Part shown: positions 17,318-25,042 of the stretch, piece after piece
Numbering within the stretch: the stretch's first letter is position 1
How the letters are laid out: the number at the start of each line of letters is the position of its first letter
NCBI GenBank assembly: GCA_039923455.1
Contig: JBDTCS010000091.1
Location: forward strand, 1-43,843
From: JBDTCS01 sp039923455
GTDB lineage: Bacteria; Bacteroidota; Ignavibacteria; Palsa-1295
Direction: 5' to 3'
Length of the DNA: 43,843 nt
Translations under genes and position numbers: made by a program
Notes under the pieces: generated by a model
Seen by the model: only the letters and a program-made list of their open reading frames with translations
Told to the model about the DNA's origin: nothing
Database searches by the model: none

Positions 17318-18550
17318 ATGGTAAAGCTTCCGATTTATTTAGATAATAACGCGACAACGCAGATGGATCCGCGCGTCTTTGAGGCGATGCGTCCATACTT
17401 CATGGAGTATTACGGCAATTCAGCAAGCCGAAATCATCCGTTTGGCTGGAAGGCTGAAGAGGCAATAGATTGGGCGCGCGCAACAATTGCGAAGTCAATC
17501 GGTGCGGACGAGAAAGAGATCGTCTTCACAAGTGGTGCGACGGAATCCGATAATCTTGCGATCAAAGGAATTGCCGAGATGTATGCGTCGAAAGGCGATC
17601 ATATTATCACGCTCACCAGCGAGCACAAGGCAGTACTTGATACTTGTAAAGCACTCGAACGCAAGGGCAATCGCGTGACGTATCTTCCGGTTTCGAAGGA
17701 GGGATTCGTTGACCTCGATCAGCTTCGTGATACCATCACCGACAAGACGATTCTTGTTACGATGATGCATGCCAACAATGAGATTGGCGTAATTCAGGAT
17801 ATCGAAGCGATCGGAAGAATCTGCCGTGAGAAGGGTGTGCTGTTTCACACCGATTCAACACAGTCGATCGGCAAGATTCCATTCGACGTGCAGAGACACA
17901 ATGTTGATCTTGCGTCGCTTTCCGGGCATAAGATCTATGGACCGAAGGGCGTAGGCGCGCTTTATGTTCGCAAGAAAAATCCGCGTGTGAAGCTTGCTTC
18001 GCAAATGGATGGCGGCGGTCACGAGCGCGGAATGCGCAGTGGTACGCTGAATGTACCGGGAATCGTTGGGCTTGCCAAAGCACTTGAAATTTGTATTGAG
18101 GAGATGCCGGCTGAGACGAAGCGCGTGACTGCGATGCGCGATGGAATGTGGAAGTCGTTTCAGAATCAGCTTGATGAGCTATACATCAACGGACCCGATC
18201 CAATCGATAAGCCACAGTGGCGCTTACCCGGCAATCTGAACGTGAGCTTTGCTTTTGTCGAAGGTGAAGCGCTTATGATGGGAATCGAGGAAATCGCTGT
18301 TTCGTCGGGATCAGCCTGCACATCTGCTAGCCTTGAACCGAGCTATGTACTCAAGGCTCTCGGTGTCGGCGAGGACTTAGCACATACTTCGATTCGCTTT
18401 GGTATCGGCCGCTTCAACACGCAGGAAGAGCTTGACTACACGGTGAATCACGTGGTGAATGCTGTGCTCAAGCTTCGCGAAATGTCGCCGCTCTATGAAA
18501 TGGCGAAGATGGGTATCGACCTCAAGAGTGTCGAGTGGGCATCGCACTAA
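17318..18550 (+). CDS. iscS: Cysteine desulfurase IscS
   Basis: PLP-dependent enzyme that removes sulfur from L-cysteine and carries it as a persulfide to the scaffold IscU. It has 410 residues and is class V aminotransferase-like. Visible: N-terminal IYLDNNATTQMDPRVFEAM, PLP lysine K205 in SGHKIYGPKG, FTSGATESDNLAI, and the mobile-loop cysteine C334 in SSGSACTSASLEPSYVLKALG. The long cysteine loop marks a group I (IscS/NifS) enzyme rather than SufS. The C-terminus SVEWASH resembles the IscU-contacting tail of E. coli IscS. The gene sits 26 nt after iscR; a 117-nt spacer with a stem-loop follows before the next gene. Confidence 0.97.
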   Translation: MVKLPIYLDNNATTQMDPRVFEAMRPYFMEYYGNSASRNHPFGWKAEEAIDWARATIAKSIGADEKEIVFTSGATESDNLAIKGIAEMYASKGDHIITLTSEHKAVLDTCKALERKGNRVTYLPVSKEGFVDLDQLRDTITDKTILVTMMHANNEIGVIQDIEAIGRICREKGVLFHTDSTQSIGKIPFDVQRHNVDLASLSGHKIYGPKGVGALYVRKKNPRVKLASQMDGGGHERGMRSGTLNVPGIVGLAKALEICIEEMPAETKRVTAMRDGMWKSFQNQLDELYINGPDPIDKPQWRLPGNLNVSFAFVEGEALMMGIEEIAVSSGSACTSASLEPSYVLKALGVGEDLAHTSIRFGIGRFNTQEELDYTVNHVVNAVLKLREMSPLYEMAKMGIDLKSVEWASH

Positions 18551-18556
18551 ATTCGT

Positions 18557-18603
18557 GGCCAAAAGGATTTTAGCTGGATAAGAAATTTTGGCCGGATAAG
18601 AAA
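18557..18603 (+). repeat. Stem-loop and direct repeat after iscS
   Basis: GGCCAAAA (18557-18564) and TTTTGGCC (18586-18593) form a perfect 8-bp stem with a 21-nt loop, 7 nt after the iscS stop. Overlapping it, GGATAAGAAA occurs twice, 18 nt apart (18576-18585 and 18594-18603). Possible roles are an mRNA processing point, a partial terminator or a regulator site. Confidence 0.5.
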
Positions 18604-18622
18604 CAGAATCGCGGAATAGTCG

Positions 18623-18630
18623 TAAATTTG
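18623..18630 (+). promoter_or_regulatory. Possible Bacteroidota-type -7 box before the unknown ISC gene
   Basis: TAAATTTG fits the Bacteroidota -7 consensus TAnnTTTG and lies 37 nt before the ATG at 18668. No convincing -33 TTTG is seen at the right distance, so this is weak. If real, it would give the iscU half of the operon its own promoter. Confidence 0.25.
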
Positions 18631-18667
18631 CATATCAAGCAAAACCATTTTTCCGGAAGTTAACAGC

Positions 18668-19165
18668 ATGATCGACGCAGATATCATAGTAGAAGACCCG
18701 GATGTATTCTTAGGATACATGCGAGAAGCAAAACGCCCGATATTTCATAACTCGAATATTTTCTTTCGAGATATTCAATACGGTGTTCGAGATTATTTCG
18801 AAGATCGCGAAGGCAAAACGATCTCGTCCAAAGAAGCGATTCGTATTGCAAACGATCTGACCCGTTCATACGAGCGGATGGGAGTGTTGCGGAAAGTGAA
18901 CTCGAATGGGTATCTTTTGATCTATCCGGACATGCTCACTCCAAAGGGTGGAACAATCGAGGTGCTAACAGGTGCGACTATCGCACTGCCACCTGCAGCC
19001 GCAGCGCCTGCACCTGTAAAGGCAGCCGCACCAGCCGTTGCAAGCGCACCGAAGCCAATCGCAGCGCCACCTGTAGCAGCTGCAACCGCATCAGCGACAA
19101 GTGCACCGGCAACCGGAGCTATGCCGGCAGGAGCGAAGGCTCCGCCACCATGGCTTAAGAAGTAG
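18668..19165 (+). CDS. Uncharacterised ISC-operon protein with Ala/Pro tail
   Basis: I do not recognise this 165-residue protein. Residues 1-100 look like a compact domain: an acidic start (MIDADIIVEDPDVFLGYMREAKRP), an aromatic-rich stretch (FHNSNIFFRDIQYGVRDYFEDRE), then a helix and hairpin (SSKEAIRIANDLTRSYERMGVLRKV, GYLLIYPDML) that could be a winged helix. Residues about 108-165 are almost all Ala and Pro with scattered Lys, ending PPPWLKK, a disordered tail. There is no Cys, so it cannot itself bind an Fe-S cluster through thiolates. It sits between iscS and iscU, where E. coli has nothing. It could be a local ISC accessory or regulator; no function can be assigned. Confidence 0.8.
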   Translation: MIDADIIVEDPDVFLGYMREAKRPIFHNSNIFFRDIQYGVRDYFEDREGKTISSKEAIRIANDLTRSYERMGVLRKVNSNGYLLIYPDMLTPKGGTIEVLTGATIALPPAAAAPAPVKAAAPAVASAPKPIAAPPVAAATASATSAPATGAMPAGAKAPPPWLKK

Positions 19166-19231
19166 GAGAGCGCACAAACTGCTCCAAAGATTTTTGAATT
19201 ATTAGGCTTGATTAATTAAAGAGGCTTTTTT

Positions 19232-19645
19232 ATGGCTTACTCAGAGAAGGTATTAGATCATTACTCACATCCGCGCAATGTTGGAACGCTCGATCCGAAC
19301 GATCCGAATGTCGGCACGGGACTTGTCGGTGCACCGGAGTGCGGTGATGTCATGCGTTTGCAACTCCGAATCAACGAAGAGACCGGAATCATCGAAGAAG
19401 CAAAGTTCAAGACGTTCGGCTGCGGTAGCGCGATCGCTTCGAGCTCGCTCGCTACGGAAATGATAAAGGGACTTTCGATTGATCGCGCATTCGAGATCAA
19501 GAATACCGAACTTGTAAAAGAGTTGAATTTGCCACCGGTCAAAATCCATTGCTCCGTGCTCGCTGAAGATGCGATCAAGGCAGTGATCGATGACTACCGT
19601 AAGAAGCAAGCGAAAGTGCACGAGCAGCAAGCGGTGAACGCATAA
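19232..19645 (+). CDS. iscU: Fe-S cluster scaffold IscU
   Basis: Scaffold on which IscS-derived sulfur and iron form a [2Fe-2S] cluster. It has 137 residues. The three cluster cysteines are C37 (PECGD, with conserved D39), C64 (FGCGSA) and C107 (HCSVLAEDA). LPPVK at 100-104 is the motif bound by the Hsp70 chaperone HscA. Those features place it with ISC-type IscU rather than SufU, which has a zinc-binding insertion and lacks the LPPVK motif. The ATG is preceded by GAGG, a reasonable ribosome site. Spacers are 66 nt upstream and 44 nt to iscA. The C-terminus is a few residues longer than in E. coli (KVHEQQAVNA). Confidence 0.97.
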   Translation: MAYSEKVLDHYSHPRNVGTLDPNDPNVGTGLVGAPECGDVMRLQLRINEETGIIEEAKFKTFGCGSAIASSSLATEMIKGLSIDRAFEIKNTELVKELNLPPVKIHCSVLAEDAIKAVIDDYRKKQAKVHEQQAVNA

Positions 19646-19689
19646 CTTGTGCTGCTCTATAGAATTGTTAGGATAAAGAAATCACTACT

Positions 19690-20097
19690 ATGGAAATGAC
19701 AGAAGTAATGACCGCGCCTCCTTCACTTGCCGATACGACGGTCGAGAAAGCATTCGAGAACCTGAACGAAGAGCTTCATGTGACCGAAAAGGCACGTGAG
19801 GAAATTCTTAAGATCATGGCTGCAAACAAGATCCCCGATACCTACGGACTTCGCGTTGGTGTCAAAGGTGGCGGTTGCTCCGGTCTTTCGTACTCGCTTG
19901 GTTTCGATGGCGAAATGCGTGAAGGCGATAAGACGATCGAACAGGACGGAATTCGTATCTTTATCGATGCGAAATCGTTGTTCTATCTTTCGGGTACAGA
20001 TCTCGATTTTACCGATGGCCTGAACGGTCGCGGATTCGTCTTTAGCAATCCGAATGCTTCGAAGACCTGTGGTTGCGGAAGCTCCTTCGGTGTTTAA
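19690..20097 (+). CDS. iscA: A-type Fe-S carrier protein IscA
   Basis: A-type carrier (HesB/IscA family) thought to pass Fe-S clusters from the scaffold to client proteins. It has 135 residues with the three invariant cysteines: C63 (GGGCSGLSY) and C127/C129 in the terminal CGCGSSFGV. An N-terminal extension of about 28 residues (MEMTEVMTAPPSLADTTVEKAF...) precedes the usual LHVTEKAREEI core, so the protein is longer than the roughly 107-residue E. coli IscA. Position after iscU supports IscA over ErpA or SufA, though these cannot be separated by motif alone. Confidence 0.93.
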   Translation: MEMTEVMTAPPSLADTTVEKAFENLNEELHVTEKAREEILKIMAANKIPDTYGLRVGVKGGGCSGLSYSLGFDGEMREGDKTIEQDGIRIFIDAKSLFYLSGTDLDFTDGLNGRGFVFSNPNASKTCGCGSSFGV

Positions 20098-20125
20098 GTA
20101 CGAACGAAAATAACTTCGATTGCAT

Positions 20126-20164
20126 GGACTTTGGCTCGACCTCATTTTTGGTAAGCTAAAGTCT
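20126..20164 (+). repeat. Strong stem-loop in the iscA-hscB spacer
   Basis: GGACTTTGGCT (20126-20136) pairs with AGCTAAAGTCT (20154-20164) over 11 positions including G-U pairs, around a 17-nt loop containing TTTTT. It lies 7 nt before the hscB ATG, close enough to affect ribosome access or to mark a processing site dividing the operon into iscRSUA-like and hscBA-like parts. Confidence 0.55.
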
Positions 20165-20171
20165 GACCGTA

Positions 20172-20771
20172 ATGATCGACCATTTCAAAGTATTTGGTAT
20201 TCCGCGAAGTCTCGGCTTAGGTCGGGATTCGCTCGAGTCAAGATTTCACGATCTTCAGCGCGAGACGCATCCGGATAAATTCGCCGAAGCCGATCATCTT
20301 CAATTAGAAGAAGCCCAGGAGGCATCGGCAGAAGTGAATCAGGCGTATCGCGTGCTTCGCGATCCACTTGCCCGCTTGAAGCATTTGTTGTTGCTCTACG
20401 GGTATTCTGTCGGAGCGTCAAAGCAAATTCCGCAATCGCTCTTGTTTTCCGTCATGGATGCGCAAGAGAAGATCGCAGAGATGGAGTTTAGCAAAGATGC
20501 AAAGCAAAAGGTGCGTATTGCGGGTGATCTTGACACAACAGCCAAGGGTTTTGAATTGCGCCTCGAGACATTGCAGAAGGAGCGACTCGAACTCAGCGCC
20601 CGCTGGGATGGGAGTGTAGCGCATTCGGAAAGTGCTGAAGCATTAAGTGCAACTGAGAAAACGATCTTAGAAAAATTTGTCGAATTGCTCGTGGAGCAAT
20701 CCTACATCGAAACGCTACTTGCTACCGTCCGTGCTGCCCAAAAAGGAGAGTCTGCCGTGATCCGTCACTGA
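20172..20771 (+). CDS. hscB: Fe-S assembly J-domain co-chaperone HscB
   Basis: Hsp40-type co-chaperone that brings IscU to HscA and stimulates its ATPase. It has 199 residues. The N-terminal J-domain includes HPD at 33-35 (THPDKF) and NQAYRVLRDPLARLKHLLLLYG, typical of HscB. A C-terminal three-helix HSCB domain (about 95-180) follows. There is no N-terminal zinc finger, so it is the bacterial type. The stop (TGA) is followed within 5 nt by a candidate start of gmhA, so the two are tightly packed. Confidence 0.93.
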   Translation: MIDHFKVFGIPRSLGLGRDSLESRFHDLQRETHPDKFAEADHLQLEEAQEASAEVNQAYRVLRDPLARLKHLLLLYGYSVGASKQIPQSLLFSVMDAQEKIAEMEFSKDAKQKVRIAGDLDTTAKGFELRLETLQKERLELSARWDGSVAHSESAEALSATEKTILEKFVELLVEQSYIETLLATVRAAQKGESAVIRH

Positions 20772-20776
20772 CAAAC

Positions 20777-21406
20777 GTGCCTCCTTTTGCACTCAAACAC
20801 AAACCCCACACGAGACCGATTGTGACGTCCAAGTACATACAAGCATCCCTAAAAGAGGCAGCAGATTGCCTGGAAACTTTCCTGAAAGATCCCGCAACGA
20901 CTTTGCAGATCGAGGCATTCGTCGAACTGTTACAATCTACCTTTGAATCGGGACACAAAGTTTATTCTGCGGGCAATGGTGGAAGCCACTGTGACGCAAT
21001 GCATTTCGCAGAAGAGTGGACCGGCCGCTATCGCAAAGACCGAGCGCCCGTCGCTGCGCTCGCGTTCAGTGATGTTTCGCACATGACTTGCACCTCAAAC
21101 GATTACGGTTTTGAGCACGTATTTGAGCGTATGATACAAGCCTTCGGAGGTTCGGATGATGTGTTCCTCGCGATAACAACTTCGGGCAATAGTAAGAATC
21201 TGATCCTTGCAGCAGAAGCCGCGAAAGCGAAGGGTATGAAAGTTGTCGGTCTCCTTGGAAAAAGCGGTGGTGCCCTTAAAGATCTTTGTGATATCGCAAT
21301 CATCGTACCAGGTGCTACCAGCGACCGCATTCAGGAGTTGCATATTAAGATTATTCATATCGCGATCGAGTGCACAGAGCGTCTGATGTTTCCGGAGCTC
21401 TACTGA
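20777..21406 (+). CDS. gmhA: Phosphoheptose isomerase GmhA (SIS domain)
   Basis: Converts sedoheptulose 7-phosphate to D-glycero-D-manno-heptose 7-phosphate, the first step toward ADP-heptose for LPS core. A single SIS domain is present, with AGNGGSHCDAMHFAEEWTGRYRKDR, SDVSHMTC, TTSGNSKNLILAAEAAKAKGMKVVGLLGK and DRIQELHIKIIHIAIE, all strongly E. coli GmhA-like. GTG 20777 gives 209 residues; GTG 20822 (MTSKYIQASLKEAADCL) gives 194, closer to the E. coli length, and may be the real start. It sits between hscB and hscA, breaking the usual pair. It could serve the GT9 enzyme upstream. The enzyme assignment is firm; the reason for its location is unknown. Confidence 0.92.
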   Translation: MPPFALKHKPHTRPIVTSKYIQASLKEAADCLETFLKDPATTLQIEAFVELLQSTFESGHKVYSAGNGGSHCDAMHFAEEWTGRYRKDRAPVAALAFSDVSHMTCTSNDYGFEHVFERMIQAFGGSDDVFLAITTSGNSKNLILAAEAAKAKGMKVVGLLGKSGGALKDLCDIAIIVPGATSDRIQELHIKIIHIAIECTERLMFPELY

Positions 21407-21450
21407 TCGCTAAAAATTTATTTCGAGTTTTTGCCAAAGCATAATACTTC

Positions 21451-23349
21451 ATGCCTCTTCAGATCACACTACCCGGCCAATCGAACGACACTTCCGAAAT
21501 CAAGGAGCGTGTGGTCGGTATTGATCTCGGCACGACCAATTCGCTGGTCGCGTATGTCGATAATGGTGTTGCGAAAGTTATCCCGGGTGCCGATGGCGGA
21601 CTCGTGCCTTCAGTCGTAACGATCGATGACGGCGGCAATGTAATCGCGGTTGGCGTTAAAGCAAAAAAGCACGCGCTTGCTGATGCCGCGCACACGGTTT
21701 ATTCGGTGAAGCGCTTGATGGGCAAATCCTATCAAGATGTGAAGAAAGAGGCGAATTTGCTTTCGTATCGATTGAGTGCAGAGGGCGATGGACTTGTTCG
21801 AGTGCAGATCGGTGCAAAGGAATACACACCGATCGAACTATCTGCGTTTGTCCTGAAAGAATTGAAATCGCGCGCCGAAGATTATTTTTCCGCACCTGTC
21901 ACAAAAGCGGTGATCACGGTGCCGGCCTATTTCAATGATGCACAGCGTCACGCTACGAAAGATGCAGGCCGATTAGCAGGCTTGGAAGTATTGCGTATTG
22001 TGAGCGAGCCAACCGCAGCAGCGCTTGCGTATGGTCTTGATCAAAAACGTGACGGGCTCATTGCAGTGTATGATCTCGGTGGTGGCACGTTTGATATCTC
22101 GATTCTGAAAATATCGAACGGTGTGTTCGAAGTGCTTTCAACGAATGGCGATACATATCTTGGCGGAGATGATGTCGATCGTAGATTGATGGAAATGTTC
22201 ATCACGCAGATCGAGCGCATGCATCCAACTTTTGTTGCGACCGGCGAGAACTTGCAACGCATTCGCACAGCCGCCGAAGCCGCGAAGATTGAGCTCTCGA
22301 GCAAATCGCAATCGCTCGTGCAGATCGACTTTCCCGAACTCGGCATTGCGTATCATCGCAATCTGACGAAAGCAGAACTCGAGACGATCGCGAACGGAAT
22401 TCTTGAGCGCACACGCAAACCATGCGAAGACGCAATCAAAGATGCGGGAATTACTCGTGAAGATATAGACGAAGTTGTGCTCGTAGGTGGCGCAACTCGG
22501 ATGCCGCAGGTTAAAGCGCTGGTGCATGAGATCTTCAAGTTGAAGCCGCACGACGAACTCAATCCGGATGAAACGGTTGCGCTCGGAGCTGCAATTCAAG
22601 CGGATGTGCTCGCAGGCAATACGAAAAATGTATTGCTGCTCGATGTTACACCGCTATCCCTCGGAATTGAAACCGTTGGTGGAATGATGAGCGTACTCAT
22701 TCCACGAAACACAACCATTCCAGCGAAGGCAGCGGACAACTATACAACATTCGTCGACAATCAAACCGGTGTCGAGATCAATGTGTATCAAGGTGAGCGA
22801 GATTTCATTCGTGATAATCGCAAACTTGCAGAGTTCACACTGAAGGGCATTCCGCCACTACCGGCTGGTGCTGCCAAGATTGAAGTAAGCTTTCTCATTG
22901 ATGCTGACGGAATTTTACATGTGAGTGCTCGCGAGACACACACCGGCATCGCGCAAGAAGTTGAGGTGAAGCCTTCGTACGGATTGACGGATGAAGAAGT
23001 CGAACGCATGTTAAAGGAGTCGATTCTCTTTGCGCAACAGGATATCGGCGAACGAAGATTGGTCGAGGCGAAAACGGAAGGCGAGCGTGTGCTTGCTGCG
23101 ACCGAGAAAGTGCTTGGGCAATTGCGTCGAGGACAGATCAGCATTCCCACCGCGAAGTTGCAGAAGCTGAATGTTGGGCAAGTAATCGACACGCTCTACG
23201 CATTGCGCCGTGCCTTGCAAGGAGATGATGCGACGCTGATTCAAAAAAATCTGAAAGACCTCGAAGATGCAACGCTTCCGCTCGCGCAAGTGATCATGAA
23301 TGCGAGTGTTTCCGATGCACTCAAGGGTCAGCAAGTTACTCCAGTTTAA
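21451..23349 (+). CDS. hscA: Fe-S assembly Hsp70 chaperone HscA
   Basis: Specialised Hsp70 that binds the LPPVK motif of IscU and promotes cluster release, driven by ATP. It has 632 residues, the usual HscA length. The nucleotide-binding domain shows GIDLGTTNSLVAYV, VPAYFNDAQRHATKDAGRLAGL, DLGGGTFDISILKI and VVLVGGATRMPQVKALV. The substrate-binding domain follows (VTPLSLGIETVGGMMSVLIPRNTTIPAKAADNYTTF), then a helical lid. Neighbours hscB, iscU (with LPPVK), fdx and iscX identify it as HscA rather than DnaK; the lack of a DnaK-like acidic EEVD/GDDK-type tail agrees. Confidence 0.95.
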   Translation: MPLQITLPGQSNDTSEIKERVVGIDLGTTNSLVAYVDNGVAKVIPGADGGLVPSVVTIDDGGNVIAVGVKAKKHALADAAHTVYSVKRLMGKSYQDVKKEANLLSYRLSAEGDGLVRVQIGAKEYTPIELSAFVLKELKSRAEDYFSAPVTKAVITVPAYFNDAQRHATKDAGRLAGLEVLRIVSEPTAAALAYGLDQKRDGLIAVYDLGGGTFDISILKISNGVFEVLSTNGDTYLGGDDVDRRLMEMFITQIERMHPTFVATGENLQRIRTAAEAAKIELSSKSQSLVQIDFPELGIAYHRNLTKAELETIANGILERTRKPCEDAIKDAGITREDIDEVVLVGGATRMPQVKALVHEIFKLKPHDELNPDETVALGAAIQADVLAGNTKNVLLLDVTPLSLGIETVGGMMSVLIPRNTTIPAKAADNYTTFVDNQTGVEINVYQGERDFIRDNRKLAEFTLKGIPPLPAGAAKIEVSFLIDADGILHVSARETHTGIAQEVEVKPSYGLTDEEVERMLKESILFAQQDIGERRLVEAKTEGERVLAATEKVLGQLRRGQISIPTAKLQKLNVGQVIDTLYALRRALQGDDATLIQKNLKDLEDATLPLAQVIMNASVSDALKGQQVTPV

Positions 23350-23378
23350 TTATTTATAGTACGCGATCTCGAAATACG

Positions 23379-23714
23379 ATGCCAACAGTAACTTTTCTTC
23401 CGATGAACGTGACGTGCGAAGCTCTCGTTGGTGAGAGTATTCTGGATGTTGCGCTCGCACACGGCATTGACTTGCAGCATAATTGCGGTGGAGTCTGCGC
23501 ATGTTCAACCTGTCACGTCAAGATCCGCAGTGGGAGCGATCAACTCACGGAAATGGAAGACGATGAAGCCGATCAGTTGGACGAGGCCGAGGGGCTCGCG
23601 CTCGAATCAAGGCTCGGATGTCAGGCGTTGATACTGAGCGATGTCGATGTTATCGCAGAGATCCCCCAATTGAATCCTGCGATCGCGAAGCTCTTTCACG
23701 AGGGCGCACATTAG
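23379..23714 (+). CDS. fdx: ISC-type [2Fe-2S] ferredoxin
   Basis: Adrenodoxin-type [2Fe-2S] ferredoxin that supplies electrons for cluster assembly. It has 111 residues. Ligands are C36-x5-C42-x2-C45 and C81 (HNCGGVCACSTCHVKI ... LGCQ). The VTCEALVGESILDVALAHGIDL segment is typical of ISC Fdx. C40 is an extra cysteine in the loop. Acidic residues EMEDDEADQLDEAEG form the partner-binding helix expected for this family. It lies 29 nt after hscA. Confidence 0.94.
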   Translation: MPTVTFLPMNVTCEALVGESILDVALAHGIDLQHNCGGVCACSTCHVKIRSGSDQLTEMEDDEADQLDEAEGLALESRLGCQALILSDVDVIAEIPQLNPAIAKLFHEGAH

Positions 23715-23783
23715 TATCCATGAGATCGAAATCTCGTATATTAGGATTGCGATGATGATGCAAGTTTTTGAGAGGTGCGAAGT

Positions 23784-23993
23784 ATGATGTGGACTGATAT
23801 TGAAGATATTGCGATAGCGCTACAAGAAGCGCATCCCGAGGTAAATCCGTTGGAGATTCGTTTTACCGATCTCTTACGTTGGATCGGCGAGCTGCCGGAG
23901 TTCGAGGATGACATTCATTCTTCGAATGAAAAAAAACTCGAAGCAATGCAAATGGCCTGGTATGAAGAGTGGCAGGATGCTAACAAAGCGTAA
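23784..23993 (+). CDS. iscX: IscX (YfhJ) ISC accessory protein
   Basis: Small acidic protein that binds IscS and is proposed to act as an iron-dependent modulator of cluster assembly. It has 69 residues from ATG 23784 (MMWTDIEDIAIAL). Motifs of the family are clear: MMWTD, RFTDLLRWI, LPEFEDD, SNEKKLEAMQMAW and EEW near the end. A GTG nine bases upstream is in frame, but AGAGG at 23771-23775 is well placed for ATG 23784. It is the last of the canonical ISC genes, as in E. coli. Confidence 0.93.
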   Translation: MMWTDIEDIAIALQEAHPEVNPLEIRFTDLLRWIGELPEFEDDIHSSNEKKLEAMQMAWYEEWQDANKA

Positions 23994-24007
23994 GGCTAAA
24001 CAACACG

Positions 24008-24676
24008 ATGGCTGAAGAAACTCGAATACCTTTGTTTCCGCTTGGTGTCGTACTCTTTCCGGAGTCACGAGTGCCGTTGCATATATTCGAAGAACGGTAC
24101 AAGACGCTCGTTGAGGAATCGCTAAAGCAGAGCACGCCATTCGGAATAAATTATGTAGAGGATGATCGCTTGCATTCCGTTGGATGCGCGGCGCATGTTG
24201 TCGAAGTGACCGAGACGCACGCTGACGGAAAGCTTGATATCATCACGGAAGGCGAACGCCGATACGAGGTTATTGAACTTGAGCAGAACGGTCCTGAAGA
24301 ATTGTCTTACGCACGAGTTCGCTGGCTTGATGATGTTGTCGAAGAGCGAGATGAGAAACTGACCGAAGAGACGATCGAGCTTTTTAACGAGCTGACACGT
24401 GTTGCCTATAAAGGCTCCATCGATCCGCTCGATCTCGATCTTTGGACTGGGGAGAACATGCTGCCTTCGTTCACGATTGCGCAGAAATCGGGGCTGGAAG
24501 CGCCACAACGCCAGGCATTGCTCTCGATCACAAGCGAAAATGAGCGTCTTTCGATGCTACACAGCTTTTTGATGCAGCTATTACCTAAGGTCCGCGAGAT
24601 TGAGACGATCAATGATCTGATCAAAAATGACGGCTATATCGTCACCTGGAACAAGCGCGACCGACCGGAAAACTGA
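24008..24676 (+). CDS. LON-substrate-binding domain protein (PUA-like)
   Basis: A 222-residue protein made of the N-terminal domain of Lon protease without ATPase or peptidase domains. It opens RIPLFPLGVVLFPESRVPLHIFEERYKTLV, the typical LON-N start, followed by GINYVEDD and GCAAHVVEVTET, then a helical C-terminal part. Such stand-alone proteins are common in bacteria; their role is poorly known, possibly substrate or peptide binding. It is 14 nt after iscX and probably on the same message. Any link to Fe-S assembly is inference from position only. Confidence 0.88.
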   Translation: MAEETRIPLFPLGVVLFPESRVPLHIFEERYKTLVEESLKQSTPFGINYVEDDRLHSVGCAAHVVEVTETHADGKLDIITEGERRYEVIELEQNGPEELSYARVRWLDDVVEERDEKLTEETIELFNELTRVAYKGSIDPLDLDLWTGENMLPSFTIAQKSGLEAPQRQALLSITSENERLSMLHSFLMQLLPKVREIETINDLIKNDGYIVTWNKRDRPEN

Positions 24677-24706
24677 AGATTCCGCAACTTCGATCAATAT
24701 TTTCCC

Positions 24707-24714
24707 TATTTTTG
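24707..24714 (+). promoter_or_regulatory. Possible Bacteroidota-type -7 box before the small basic gene
   Basis: TATTTTTG fits TAnnTTTG and is followed by CA, as is the similar box at 18623. It lies about 110 nt before the ATG at 24825. No clear -33 TTTG is visible. The rest of the 148-nt spacer (24677-24824) is AT-rich with no gene. Confidence 0.25.
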
Positions 24715-24824
24715 CACAATATTTGAGGCCGTTCGTGTGTTAGCACCGTGCAATTGATCGGCAGAATTCCTTCGAAGGGATTCATTTTAGTGATGATTTA
24801 TTTAGAGAAGTTTTTAGCTCAAGC

Positions 24825-24980
24825 ATGAATAAGAAGACCAAGAAAGTAGCCAAGAAGCATAAGAAGGCAGTAGAGCGCGCAAAGAACAAAGTTCGCGTAA
24901 GCAAAGCCGCTGCAAAGAGCGTACGTCCGAAGCGCACACCAGCTCCAAAGAAAGCCATAGCTGCACCTGTCGTAGCCTAA
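24825..24980 (+). CDS. Small Lys/Ala-rich basic protein (51 aa)
   Basis: ATG at 24825 opens a 51-residue frame ending TAA at 24980. The product starts MNKKTKKVAKKHKKAVERAK and ends APKKAIAAPVVA. It contains about 17 Lys and 4 Arg but almost no acidic residues (one Glu), with a Pro/Ala C-terminal half. Composition resembles histone H1-like or small nucleic-acid-binding proteins, so DNA or RNA binding is a reasonable inference. I do not recognise a family. Codons look native and the frame contrasts with the noncoding flanks. A long leader precedes it and a strong hairpin follows at 25043-25073. It is single-gene sized, between the ISC operon and folP. Confidence 0.65.
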   Translation: MNKKTKKVAKKHKKAVERAKNKVRVSKAAAKSVRPKRTPAPKKAIAAPVVA

Positions 24981-25042
24981 GGCCAGAGCTTTGGGGTGAG
25001 GAGGATGCCTTCTCATCAATCAACGTAACGATCAATTTTCGA

